NCBI GenBank assembly: GCA_003263845.1 | Contig: JYJN01000109.1 | Coordinates: forward strand, 1-40,076 | Origin: Vibrio aestivus | Lineage (GTDB): Bacteria; Pseudomonadota; Gammaproteobacteria; Enterobacterales; Vibrionaceae | DNA: 40,076 nucleotides | Direction: 5' to 3' | Shown: in pieces, positions 28,035 to 38,243 of the stretch | Numbering within the stretch: position 1 is the stretch's first letter | How the letters are laid out: each line of letters starts with the position of its first letter | Position numbers and translations under genes: made by a program | The notes under the pieces: model-generated | Seen by the model: the letters and a program-made list of their open reading frames with translations, nothing else | What the model was told of the DNA's origin: nothing | Databases searched by the model: none

Positions 28035-29473
28035 TCACATTCCACCTAAGCATAAGTACTTGGTATTGAGATACTCTTCAATGCCTTGTTTCGCGCCTTC
28101 TCGGCCAAAGCCTGACTGCTTAACACCGCCAAAGGGCGCAACTTCCGTCGACAAAATGCCTTCGTTGATACCGACCATTCCGTACTCTAGTTGCTCGGCA
28201 ATACGAAACGCCCGATGAATGTTTTGGGTGTAGAAATAGCTGGCGAGCCCATAAATGGTGTCGTTCGCTTGCTCAATGAGATCTTCGTCATCACTAAAGC
28301 GTAGAATCGGCGCAACAGGTCCAAAAATCTCTTGTTGGATAATGCTCATTTCGCGACGAACATCTGTAAGTACCGTTGGCTCAACATAATTGTCCGACTC
28401 CATACCCGTCATTTCAGCGCCTCCTAATACAACACTCGCCCCTTGCTCAGCGGCTTCTTCAATCAATGTTAGAATATTAGCCTTCGCTTTTTGATCAATA
28501 ACTGGGCCGATATCTGTATCTGGCTCTAACCCATTACCCACCTTAAGCTTTTTAACGGCAGTAATGAACTTTTCGACAAATTCATCATAAATATTGTCAT
28601 GAACATAAATTCGATTCGCGCACACACACGTTTGCCCAGCATTGCGAAACTTGGATGCGATGGCACCACTCACCGCAGCATCAATGTCCGCATCATCAAA
28701 GATAATAAACGGCGCATTGCCCCCAAGCTCCATTGAAGTTCGTTTTATAGTGGCTGCGGTTTTCCTGATGAGTGTTCGCCCCACTTCTGTTGAGCCTGTA
28801 AAAGAGAGCTTTTTGATATCAGGGTGAGTTGAGAACACATCGCCAATTTCTGAAGACGAATGGCTACTCACCACCAGCAGTAAATCATGAGGCACACCCG
28901 CCTGATAGGCCAGCTCAGTGATCGCATAGGCACTGATTGGCGTAAGGTTAGCTGGTTTCACCAAACAGCTGCAGCCTGCTGCCAAAGCAGGAGCAACTTT
29001 GCGCGTGAGCATCGCAATGGGAAAGTTCCAAGGCGTTATCGATGCGGTTACACCTACTGGCTGCTTAATTGTCATAATGCGCTTGTTACCTGCGGGGAGG
29101 GAATGGTATCGCCATAAGCACGCTTACCTTCTTCAGCAAACCATTGAACAAAACCCGCGCCATAATTGACTTCACCTTTGGCCTCTGCCAATGGTTTGCC
29201 TTGCTCCAACGTCATGATGCGTGCTAAATCATCGGCATTTTCAATCAATAATTCATACCACTGCTTGAGTACTAAGCTGCGCTCAGCCGCGGTAGTTTGC
29301 TGCCATTTCTGCTGGGCAACTTTCGATGCGTAGACTCGGCTTTCAATTTCGGCTCTTGTGAGAGCAGGCACAAAGCCGAGCAACTCATCATTAGCAGGGT
29401 TGGTCACCGCAATGGCATTCTCACTTTGCTTGACCAAGGCATTAAGCAGCGTTTTGTTATTGATCTTATCCAC
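28035..29473 (-). CDS. gabD: NAD(P)-dependent succinate-semialdehyde dehydrogenase, one frameshift
   Basis: This cytosolic aldehyde dehydrogenase of about 480 residues oxidises succinate semialdehyde (GABA breakdown) and perhaps other semialdehydes. It shows ITPWNFPIAMLTRKVAPALA, the nucleotide-binding FTGSTEVGRTL, the catalytic Glu in MELGGNAPFIIF and the catalytic Cys in FRNAGQTCVCANRIYV. The GabD-like second Cys follows two residues later. The end is FGGVKQSGFGREGAKQGIEE. The frame breaks at 29094-29097: one more G there (C on the coding strand) gives SPAGNKRIMTIKQPVGV. The start is a GTG at 29473 with GGAAT upstream. No gabT or gabP neighbour is present. Confidence 0.88.
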
Positions 29474-29564
29474 GACCTTTTATTCCTTTTTATTTGCACG
29501 CCTATCGCTTTTAACGATTTGGTTGTTGGAAATGGTGCTCCTCGAGATCTCTTTGGGGGCTTGG

Positions 29565-30173
29565 CTATTTTGGTACCGTAAAGTTTGCTCTAGCTTGTGT
29601 CACTTTTTCGCGAATTGAGCAGTCTCGCTCATGATCATTAATCAGACCCATTGCCTGCATAAAGGCGTAAGCCGTGGTAGGGCCAACAAACTTCCAACCT
29701 CGCTTTTTCAACTCTTTAGACAGCGCTATCGACTCCGTCGATGTCGTCTGAGATTGTGGGATATAGCTGTCATCCACTTTGGCTTCATAGCGCCACATGA
29801 AAGCGGCAATAGAACCTTCTCGTTCAACCATCTCTTTAGCGCGTTTGGCATTGTTGATAACGGCTTCAATCTTACCGCGATGGCGAATAATGCCTTTATC
29901 TTGCAATAGACGCTCTACTTCCTGTTCGCCAAACTCAGCCACTTTATTGAAATCAAACTGGGCAAACGCCGCTCGCAGGTTCTCGCGCTTAGACAGAATC
30001 GTTCTCCAGCTCAAACCCGACTGAAAGCTCTCTAAGCAGACTTTTTCAAACAGACGTTGATCGTCCTCAACCGGAAAGCCCCACTCTTTATCGTGATAGC
30101 CAAAAAACTCCTCAACGGTGCCACACCAAGCGCAGCTTGGTAGGCCATCTGGCCCAAGTACGGGGTTACTCAT
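29565..30173 (-). CDS. tag: DNA-3-methyladenine glycosylase I
   Basis: This DNA-repair glycosylase (202 residues) removes 3-methyladenine from alkylated DNA. The family landmarks are present: a Cys-x-x-Cys near the N-terminus (SCAWCG), YHDKEWGFPVEDDQRLFEKV, SGLSWRTILSKRENLRAAF, GIIRHRGKIEAVINNAKRA and KKRGWKFVGPTTAYAFMQA followed by GLINDHERDC. Zinc ligands are expected at the N-terminal Cys pair and late His/Cys. I use the ATG at 30173, since the longer reading begins with TTG at 30185. The E. coli protein is shorter at the start (about 187 residues). The frame is intact. Confidence 0.94.
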   Translation of the reverse strand: MSNPVLGPDGLPSCAWCGTVEEFFGYHDKEWGFPVEDDQRLFEKVCLESFQSGLSWRTILSKRENLRAAFAQFDFNKVAEFGEQEVERLLQDKGIIRHRGKIEAVINNAKRAKEMVEREGSIAAFMWRYEAKVDDSYIPQSQTTSTESIALSKELKKRGWKFVGPTTAYAFMQAMGLINDHERDCSIREKVTQARANFTVPK

Positions 30174-30296
30174 GAATCGTCTCAACCTTGGTTCTCAATG
30201 TCGTTCAATACCAAGCAGACTAGTGTATATTCTCCACTCGTTCTAAGATCTCATTCTCAATTGTCTCAATAAGTGAGAATCAAACGAGTTAATTCT

Positions 30297-30330
30297 CATA
30301 AAAAATCCAGCAACTCGTGCTGGATTTTTT
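30297..30330 (-). terminator. Rho-independent terminator after the DUF4382 gene (A/T flanks on both sides)
   Basis: The 12-bp stem AAAAATCCAGCA (30301-30312) with TGCTGGATTTTT (30318-30329) has a 5-base loop. It lies just past the leftward DUF4382 gene and before the tag promoter region. Confidence 0.85.
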
Positions 30331-30367
30331 ATGACCTACAAACTGAGGCTACTAAACAAATTTGTGG

Positions 30368-31350
30368 CTAATAATCGAAATTTAGAACGCCACTGTCACC
30401 AGCGGCTAACGTCACTTCGCCCAGTTTTTCTCCTGGAGAATTACCTGTTGGCGCGGCTGGAATCACAATGTCGGAATCATATTCAACCGAATCATCTGAA
30501 TTACCATCGCACACAAATACCGCGGTATAGCTACCCGTTTCCAAGAAACCAAACGAATAACTTCCGTCATCACCCGCTTCGGTAGAGCCAATTGGAGCGA
30601 TTGCATCATCTGGAATGGCGGGATCACCGCTGAACTCTTCATCGTCAGGGTCGACAAGGTCTATAAGATTGCTCGCATCCAAACCAATACCAGAATAGAG
30701 GTAAACCATGTTTCCATCTTGTGTTGAGCAGTCCCCTTCATCGAATAGGTTGGTATCCACCACCCCACTTAGCGATGCCGAAGTTGCATTATTTACTATG
30801 GACACACCATGCGGTTTCAAGATGTAACCATTATTGTTGTTTTGATTACCCCTCATCACTAACGAGCTACGCAAATCGAATTCAATAGTGAACGCCTGTA
30901 CGTCTTCTGTCGTCACTTCAAACGCGCCTAAGCGGAGCTTATTGCTGGGTTGTTTAAGTGCTTGCTGGCCATTATTATCAATAACATAGTTAAGCCTGAT
31001 TCAGAGCTGATATGTAAGATGAGATTGTCGTAGCTGCCTATCGGTACCGCTTGATCTGAGACGATCATCAGTGAGTTTTCACCCTGATACTCCAATAGGT
31101 CTACTTGAATATAGTCAAGCGTACCGTCTCCCGAGCTTACATCAATTAATGTTGATTCTCCCTCACCATCCACCAATTCGATTTGATCAAATGCAATCAC
31201 CACTTCGTCGGCGGAATCAACAGGCGCATCTGATACAGAAAATGACACTGATGCACTACCACTGGAAGATGAGCTGCTGCTATCTCCCCCGCATGCAATC
31301 AAAACAATCGGCGCACATATCATCGCGCACACTTTTTGCCAATACTTCAT
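30368..31350 (-). CDS. DUF4382-type lipoprotein, one frameshift
   Basis: This surface or periplasmic lipoprotein of about 327 residues has lipobox LIAC (MICAPIVLIACGG) followed by a Ser-rich tether (DSSSSSSSGS). The DUF4382 start is VSFSVSDAPVDSADEVVIAF followed by DQIELVDGEG. The C-terminal part includes FDLRSSLVMRGNQNNNNGY and a carboxypeptidase-regulatory-like beta domain (GSYSFGFLETGSYTAVFVC). Function is unknown for the family. The frame breaks at 30990-30991: one more A on the coding strand joins SESGL to NYVIDNNGQQ. The start at 31350 has GGAGG nine bases upstream. It is separated from the MATE gene by a terminator, so it is its own unit. Confidence 0.8.
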
Positions 31351-31479
31351 ATCCAACTTCCTCCCTTTACGATTACAACAAGTATGGCAATATGCATTTC
31401 GTTCTTTCATAGAATCACAAAAAGATCCTAGCGATTCACAAAAAAGTCCTAACGATAGATAAAACATTGCTACCAAAAC

Positions 31480-31508
31480 AAAAAAGCCTCAGGCATTAAC
31501 CTGAGGCT
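31480..31508 (-). terminator. Rho-independent terminator after the MATE gene
   Basis: The stem GCCTCAGG (31486-31493) with CCTGAGGC (31500-31507) has a 6-base loop and a T-rich tail on the minus strand. It ends the GH3-MATE transcript. Confidence 0.88.
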
Positions 31509-31530
31509 ACCTCTATGTTTTATAACTCGT

Positions 31531-32966
31531 TTACAGTGTAAACCTAACCCACTGCTGCTTGTGCCAGCGCCTTGCCATAATCAGGCCACGAACCCATTCA
31601 TCCATAGCGACCGCTAACCACGCACCTATTACGCCATAGCCCCAATAAATACCCAGTACATAGCTCATGACCACGCCTACACCCCACATACTTAAGATGC
31701 CCATCTGCACAGGGAACTTCACATCACCCGCCGCTTTTAGTGCCGAAATAAACACGAGATTAAAGGCTCTGCCAGACTCTAACAGCAGTGATCCAAATAG
31801 CAGCAGCGAGGCTAAGCCAATGATTTCAGCGTTGTCGGTAAAAACGGACAAAATGGTTTCACTGTTTAGCCAAATCGATACGGTAAATGAGACAGACACG
31901 GTAACACTGACCAAGAAATACCGCTGGACACGCTGAGTGATTTCATCAATCCACCTTTGCCCATGTAGTAACCCGCTTGAATTTGCGTTGCACTGCCTAC
32001 AGCAATGGCAAAAGCAAATGAAAAACGGGCAATGTTTTGCGCATAGGTATAAGCCGCCAGAGAAGCCGTGCCCATTTGTACCACAAAATACACAATCGCA
32101 ATCTGCGCGATGTTATACGAGAGCATCTCTCCCGCGTTCATCCCGCCCAATTTAAGTATCTTTTGGTATATTGCTGCAGGCACCTGTCGAAACTGCCCCA
32201 CGGGTAATTCTATTGAGCTACGCGCCACGACCCACCACAGAACAAGCATACCAATGGTTTGACTCACTACCGTCGCAATCGCCACACCTTCTACCCCATA
32301 CACAGGAAGCCCAAATGGTTGGTAGAGTGCAAAGTAGTTACCTATCACATTGATAACGCCCGTAATGATGTTGACCACCATGGGTGATTTGGAATATCCA
32401 TGCGCACGCAATATCGTCGACAAAGTCACGGCAATCGTGACAGTAAAGGTCATACTGCCGCTGATGAGCAGATACTCAAGCGCGTACTGCTCTACTTGAG
32501 GTTCCAAACCGTAGAACGCCAGTATGTAAGGAGCGGCCACCACCGCCATCACGCTAAGCGATACACCAATCAGAATGCCGAGAATGATACTGGCAACCCC
32601 AACCTGCTTAGACTCTTTTTTCCGCCCTGACCCATTGTATTGAGCGATCAATATACTTGAGCCACTGCTAACAAACATGAAGACGATGATCAAAAAGAAG
32701 GTGAGCTGGGCCACCACGCCAACCGCCGATACTGCGCGATCCGAATAACCACTGAGCATAAAGACATCACTGGTGCCCAGTGCGGTTCGCAGCAGAACTT
32801 CGACCAAGATTGGCCAAGTGAGCGCGAGGATCGACATACGTTTGAGCATGGCCGAATCGCTGCTATCTTCATGGGTTTGAGAGTGTCCTTTCTCTGTTTC
32901 ATGTTCAGCGGCTAATCCTGCCGCTGATTTTGGTTCTTTGACCTCGGTATAACGAGATGAGGACAT
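31531..32966 (-). CDS. MATE-family efflux transporter, one frameshift
   Basis: This is an inner-membrane multidrug/toxic-compound extruder of about 478 residues with 12 expected helices. A 40-residue polar N-terminal extension (EVKEPKSAAGLAAEHETEKG) precedes MLKRMSILALTWPILVEVLL. Repeated family blocks follow: FVSSGSSILIAQYNGSGRKK, TGVINVIGNYFALYQPFGLP, VYGVEGVAIATVVSQTIGM, and AGYYMGKGG at the second-half pore. The frame breaks at 31951-31952: one more G on the coding strand gives GGIDEITQRVQRYFL. The gene starts 29 bases after the GH3 stop, so it is the second gene of that operon. The substrate is unknown. Confidence 0.88.
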
Positions 32967-32995
32967 ATCTAATTCCAGCTAATTGGTCATAAAAA

Positions 32996-35567
32996 TTAAA
33001 GCCGCGAGTTACTTTCCCAACGAACGTTTGCCAAAACCAAGTGCCAGTCACCGTCTGTTGTTAGTACAAATAGTTTATCTAGCCGACGCAGCTGTGCTTG
33101 CTCGTGAACTAAATCGCGACAATTGACTTCAATTTGTACAAAACCCTGATTATTGCGGCGCGCATCATATAGACACTGCTCTCTCACATCAACCTTTTCC
33201 GATAGAGATTGATCTTTGCGAAACAACGTTACAAAGAGCGGCTGAGAAGAGGCTTTGATGACCTTTAGTTCAAATACTATTTTCCCATCTTTAGACCATG
33301 TAAAATCTTCTGGCTGGCCAATACCCGATTCGACATACACTTGTGCACTTCGATCCCTAAACTCAACGTCTACCGCATCTTGCTGTTGTTGGTAGTTAAA
33401 TGGTTTGGTTTTTACTCCTGACAGCTCGACAAGATTATTACGAGACACATCCACGCCATCCGATGTTGATGCATCGGCAATTCGAAGTTGATAGTCGCCA
33501 ATGGTTGCCTGAATACCATATAGATGTTCGATTTTTTGAACATCCACATCGCCTTCAATTCTATCTAGATCTAGGTCATCTAAATTGTGCTGCTGCTTGG
33601 TATCACTATAGTTAAGGCCGTATCCATACTCGAATAACGGAGCATGCTCCCCTTCGGGCGACTGCTCATGGGCAGGCACTTGATAATTAGGTATGTGCAA
33701 AGGAATACGGCTCACAGCGTCACTGCGTTTCTTGTTCGGCCAGCTATAAGATAGCTTGCCCACGAAATCGACATTTGGGTGACCGTCTTTGTTAGCAATC
33801 AGTACATCAGTCATACCGCGACCTTCACTGCCTGGTAAAAACGCGGCAACAAAGGCCGCGGAAAGCGATATCTCCTCGTTCACGAACAGTGGACGACCGC
33901 TAAAAAACACTGAAATCACCTTAACACCTTGCTCATGCAAACGACGAATCTTCTCACTGTCTGTCGCATAGCTTCGCTTTAGTGACGCAAACTCTAACGT
34001 TTGCCACTCTTTGATGTCTCCCATCATTTCAGCATACGGATCTTCTCCAAATGCTACGATTGCAATGTCACCTTCGCCATATTGAGCTTCGAGGTTTGGA
34101 TCGAAACAGACATTATCTTGTCCCAGTTCTGCTTCCAATGCCATCTTCAACGTGGTGGCGCCCGGGAAATCATCAAGTGAGTTTTCATCCCCTTGCCAAG
34201 TCAGGTTCCAGCCACCCGATTGTTTCTGAAGGTCGTTGGCCGCGCTACCTGTAAGGATCACTTTCTGAGTCTTACTGATTGGCAAAATTTGATCTTTATT
34301 TTTCAGCAATACCATAGACTTTTGTACGGCTTCACGCGCGACTTCTCTGTGCTCTGCTGCGCCTAATATGGCTTGATTTCCAGCCAGTGAGCGTTCACTT
34401 GGTGCGGGCTTATTCCACAAATTTGCACGCATCTTTACACGTAAGATCCGAGCAACCGCATCGTCTATTCTGGTGAGGGCAATTTTACCTGCACGCACAT
34501 CTGCAACCGTCTGTTTGTATACCGCTTGCCAATGTTCACGAACAGGTACCATTAATATGTCATTACCTGCATTAATCGCATACGTCGCATTACCATCAGT
34601 ACACTTGCTGATTTCTGAGTGCCCATGCCAATCGGTGACGACCAAACCATCAAACTTCATCTGCTCTTTAAGTACATCAGTAAGCAAATACTTACTTCCG
34701 TGGATCTTGTTGTTATATAGCGCTCCTACGCTGTCATCATGGTCATAGTTTGCCGACTGCGCCCAGCTATTAAACGATGACATCACGACTTGGGCACCAG
34801 CATTCAAACCACTGAAATACCCCATAGCATGAATGTTTCTTAGGTGATCTTCACTGTATGGGTTGATGCCTCTATCTACACCATCGATGGTGCCCCCATC
34901 TCCGACCCAGTGCTTCACATTCGAAATCACATATTGGTCGCCTTTTTAGCGTTTCAGCATCCCCCTGAAGACCTTTCACCATTTCACCTGCATAAGCGTA
35001 GGTAATTTCAGGATCCTCTGAGTAACCTTCATACACACGCCCCCAACGAAGATTACGCGGTGTCGCTACGGTAGGCGCAAACGTCCAATCTAGGCCGGTT
35101 GCTGCAATTTCCAATGCGGTGATTCTGCCAATACGGCGAATCAATTCAGGGTCACGGGCACAGCCTAAGCCGATATTGTGTGGGAATACTGTGGCGCCAA
35201 ATACATTGTTATGGCCGTGAACAGCATCGGTCGCCCAAAAGAAAGGAATACGAAACGGCCTATCAGCAAACATCTCTTCCGTCGCATGCCAAAAAAGGTC
35301 CGCTTTAGTCGTCCACTCTTGGGTACTCGCCTGTTTGTTATTGTCTGGCCAGGAGCCACCGCCGTTTAAGATTGACCCTATCTTGTATTCGATGATCTCT
35401 TCTGGCGTGATGTCTCGAAGCTCAGGTTGGATCATTTGACCCACTTTTTCTTCCAACGTCATCAAAGACAAGATTCGAGTAATTTCTTGTTCAATAGCAG
35501 GATCTGTTTTGATTAGAGAATCAATCTGCGGCCATTGTTCTAAATATGGTGTTTTTGTGTGGGTCAC
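32996..35567 (-). CDS. GH3-family beta-glucosidase (ExoP-like), one frameshift
   Basis: This glycoside hydrolase of about 857 residues cleaves beta-linked glucose from oligosaccharides. The domain order is GH3 barrel (LMTLEEKVGQMIQPELRDIT, AVHGHNNVFGATVFPHNIGL, RWGRVYEGYSEDPE), nucleophile region GLVVTDWHGHSEI, second alpha/beta domain (ESGVG...-type ATTLKMALEAELG, SGRPLFVNE, EYGYGLNYSD), and a C-terminal ExoP-type extra domain. There is no signal peptide. I prefer a GTG start at 35567, which has GAGGA eight bases upstream; TTG at 35582 would be the longer form. The frame breaks at 34943-34947, where one A too many on the coding strand separates ETLK from GDQYVISNVKHW. The divergent AraC gene probably controls it. 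Confidence 0.87.
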
Positions 35568-35735
35568 GGCATGAGTCCTCAAGTAAAGATTAGCGCTCGT
35601 TCACGTTGTTCGTTATAGCCAATCTGAGTTCGTAATATTTTTCTTTTCTATTGGCCAGTTTTTCTAGCAATAATGGTAAGATTCATTTAGGCGCACCTCT
35701 ACCAATATAGCGACACAAAAAAGGAATATTGCGAC

Positions 35736-36623
35736 ATGAGCATCATTTACAAGCTGAGTGACCACCAGCTGCACTCTCATCTCAAGTTTGCAATCTTCGA
35801 TGGTAATCATCACTGTGATTTTGCCGTTCACAAACATGACTTTTCGGAGATGTTTCTTGTGACAGAAGGTAGTGGAGTTCACTCTGTGGCGTCACATCGC
35901 TATAGCATCAAGAAAGGTGACGTTTTTATCATCAATGGCGATATTGAACATGGGTTTAGTGACGTTGATAACCTTTCCCTTATTAACTTGATGTTTGATG
36001 CGCCTATCCCTTTTTTCGAACAGCCCTCTATGCGAAGTTTGGCGGGGTATCAGGCGATGTTTAAAGTCGAGCCTATCGCTCGCCAGACCAGTGACTACCA
36101 AGCCAAGCTCACTCTCGACGATGAACAGTTGCCAAAAGTTCGGAGTCTATTGGAAGACATTCGTGCAGAGTACAACCAAGGAAAAGCTGGCTTTGAAACC
36201 ATGGTGACAAGCCTGATGCAACAGCTAGTGGTGCTACTGTCGCGCCTTTACCAAGGCCAGGAGTCTAGCAAGCCACAGACAACATTGGCACTGAGCCGAG
36301 CGCTAGTCCACATTGAGAAGCACTTAACACAACCCGAGCTTAATAGTGAATCGATCGCCAATGCGGCGTTCGTTAGTAAGCGCCAGCTTGAACGGTTGTT
36401 TCGACAGTTTTTGGATACATCCCCGACTCAATACATTCGCGATGCTCAATTGAACAAGGCTAAAATGCTGCTATTAGCCAACTCAGAACTCTCAATACAG
36501 GCTGTGGCCGATATGAGTGGGTTTTCCGACAGCAATTACTTCTCTAAGTGTTTCAAGACTAAGTTTGAGATGAGCCCAAAAGCATTTCGCAATCAAGCAC
36601 TCCGTGAAGGTCTACAAGCTTGA
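35736..36623 (+). CDS. AraC-family regulator with cupin sensor domain
   Basis: This 295-residue regulator is a cupin-plus-AraC protein. The N-terminal cupin shows HKHDFSEMFLVTEGSGVHSV and RYSIKKGDVFIINGDIEHGF, the sugar-binding pattern of RhaS/MelR-like proteins. The C-terminal DNA-binding part has two helix-turn-helix motifs (SIANAAFVSKRQLERLFRQF; VADMSGFSDSNYFSKCFKTK) and ends FRNQAL. It is divergent from the GH3-MATE operon, with 168 bases between starts, so it probably activates it in response to a sugar. Its 3' end overlaps the integrase gene by 12 bases. The frame is intact. Confidence 0.92.
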   Translation: MSIIYKLSDHQLHSHLKFAIFDGNHHCDFAVHKHDFSEMFLVTEGSGVHSVASHRYSIKKGDVFIINGDIEHGFSDVDNLSLINLMFDAPIPFFEQPSMRSLAGYQAMFKVEPIARQTSDYQAKLTLDDEQLPKVRSLLEDIRAEYNQGKAGFETMVTSLMQQLVVLLSRLYQGQESSKPQTTLALSRALVHIEKHLTQPELNSESIANAAFVSKRQLERLFRQFLDTSPTQYIRDAQLNKAKMLLLANSELSIQAVADMSGFSDSNYFSKCFKTKFEMSPKAFRNQALREGLQA

Positions 36624-37573
36624 GAGCGGACTGAGTACGCCATTTGCGCCGCGCTCAATCACGTGAGTGTATATTTGTGTTGTTCTGACATCGCTATGTC
36701 CTAGCTGTTCTTGAACGGTTCTGATATCAGCCCCAGACTCTAATAAATGCGTTGCGAAGCTGTGCCGCAATGTATGGCAAGTGACGTTCTTTTCAATCTG
36801 TGCGAGTTTCGCGCTCTTTTTCACCGATCGCTGGAGCGAGATTTCATTCATATGGTGGCGCCTCATCAATCCCGTTATGGGATCTTGTGATAACTTGATG
36901 GATGGGAATAGATAGTGCCAACGAAACTCTAACTCCGCGCCAGGGTATTTCTTTCTCAAAGCTGGATTTATCCAAACGCCTGCGTATCCCTTGGTATTCA
37001 TATCGACTTGGTAGTAGTCTCTCGCGACGGTCTCTTGATGTTTCAATAAAGGAATTAGCTCTTTAGCTAATGTGACAGTTCTATTCTTACCGCCTTTTCC
37101 CTGCCAAACGCGCACCGCTCCATAATGATAATCAATGTCTTGCACACGAAGCCTTACGCACTCCATTAGTCTTAGTCCAGAGCCATACAATAACATTGTC
37201 TGCAACTTATACTTGGGATCAATATGATCGATGAACGCTCGCATCTCGTTTCGATTTAACACGACAGGCAGCTTAGGTTCACGCCGCGAGCGTTGAAAAT
37301 GGAGCGTTTCTGGTAAAGGTTGCTGAAAGTAATCTCGATATAGAAACTGAACAGCATTGAGTGCTAAGCCTGCGTTTTCGCGGCCACTTGCTTCTCATTG
37401 GCCAAATGTGTCAGGAAAGTCACCACTTCTTCACTACCCAACTTGGACGGATGCTGCATATCATGAAAAATGATAAAGCGTTTGATCCAGGTAATATAGG
37501 CCTCGACGGTCTTCTTGGCGTAATAGCGGCTGAACATAAACTCTTTAACACTGAGTAGGAACTGACTTTTCAT
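36612..37573 (-). CDS. intI: Chromosomal integron integrase (IntIA type), one frameshift
   Basis: This tyrosine recombinase of about 320 residues inserts and excises gene cassettes at attI and attC. It is very close to the V. cholerae chromosomal IntI: MKSQFLLSVKEFMFSRYYAK at the start, LLYGSGLRLMECVRLRVQDI (catalytic Arg), WQGKGGKNRTVTL, the integron-specific patch FRWHYLFPSIKLSQD, TCHTLRHSFATHLLESGADI and QLGHSDVRTTQIYTHV with the nucleophile Tyr. The frame breaks at 37369-37371: one extra base would join KTQ to LALNAVQFLYRD. If real, the break inactivates the enzyme; given the many similar breaks here it may be artefactual. The gene is transcribed away from the cassette array. Confidence 0.9.
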
Positions 37574-37797
37574 AGAACAAAACAACACTGGATATATATA
37601 CATAAAAGTCAGTTTTAACCATGATTCTGAATTAAGGCACACAGAGATGCATAATTAGTGATTGCTTACGCGCAATCTCATACTTTTCCGACAGCTTTTC
37701 ATTGAGTTAGCAACGAAATTAAAATAGGTTAATGTGTAGAAAGATGACTATACGGTTTGGGATGGGCGAACTCAGAGACGTATAGATAGCGTTATAG
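37574..37797. other. attI region and integrase/cassette promoter region
   Basis: This 220-base AT-rich stretch lies between the integrase start and the first cassette. It has no ORF. It should hold the integrase promoter, attI, and perhaps a cassette promoter. The best attI cut point is GTTATAG at 37791-37797, which has the same GCGTTAT context as the attC ends downstream. The assignment is by position. Confidence 0.5.
37588..37603 (-). promoter_or_regulatory. LexA/SOS-like box upstream of intI
   Basis: CTGGATATATATACAT (plus strand) lies 14 bases before the integrase start. The 20-base minus-strand context matches 16 of 20 positions of the E. coli LexA consensus (TACTGTATATATATACAGTA). SOS control of integron integrases is established in V. 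cholerae and class 1 integrons. Confidence 0.65.
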
Positions 37798-38213
37798 CGC
37801 TTTGATAATTAAAGGGTTGTAAGGCTCTCGAAAATTGCTGGCTTCAGTGTTTTTGGGTTTGATTCCTCAACCAGAATCAAAGTGGTAAATTCTCGCAAGC
37901 CAAGTCGTTGTAGGTTTCAAAATCATTCAGCTTCATCAGATTTTGAAGTTTGGTTTCCGGCTAGCTTCCTAAATTCTCGACTGAATCGGTGTTTTGGGTT
38001 TTGTGGTCTGGTTGCAGAAGGTTTTGTTGGCTAAGATGCTGTTCATTGAATGCAAGCTAAGTGCTTCATTGCCAAGTTAAGTCTGTTTGTATCGCTACAA
38101 CAAACAGTTCAAGCAGACCAAAAACGCGTGGCATTTTTAGCTTGCGTTGAGTTTTGTGTTTGAGGTAGTTTGCAGAAACCTCATTTGTACGTTTTTGGCT
38201 ACTTAACTGGGCG
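37792..38213 (+). other. First integron cassette, no clear ORF
   Basis: The cassette spans 422 bases from the presumed attI cut to the G of attC1. No ORF longer than about 20 codons with a ribosome site was found on either strand. It has a perfect 8-bp hairpin, TTTGATTC (37858-37865) with GAATCAAA (37874-37881). It could be ORF-less, carry a short RNA, or contain a gene broken by indels. Confidence 0.45.
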
Positions 38214-38219
38214 TTAGGC
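38093..38219 (+). repeat. attC1 (VCR-like)
   Basis: It begins CGCTACAACAAACAGTTC, contains AACGCGTGGCATTTTTAGC, and ends GGGCGTTAGGC; the right core is GTTAGGC at 38213-38219. The left core reads CTACAACAAAC where others read CTAACAAAC, one extra C. About 125 bases, with arms that pair imperfectly as usual. Confidence 0.85.
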
Positions 38220-38243
38220 TTTTAATCAGGCAATGGAGTAATA

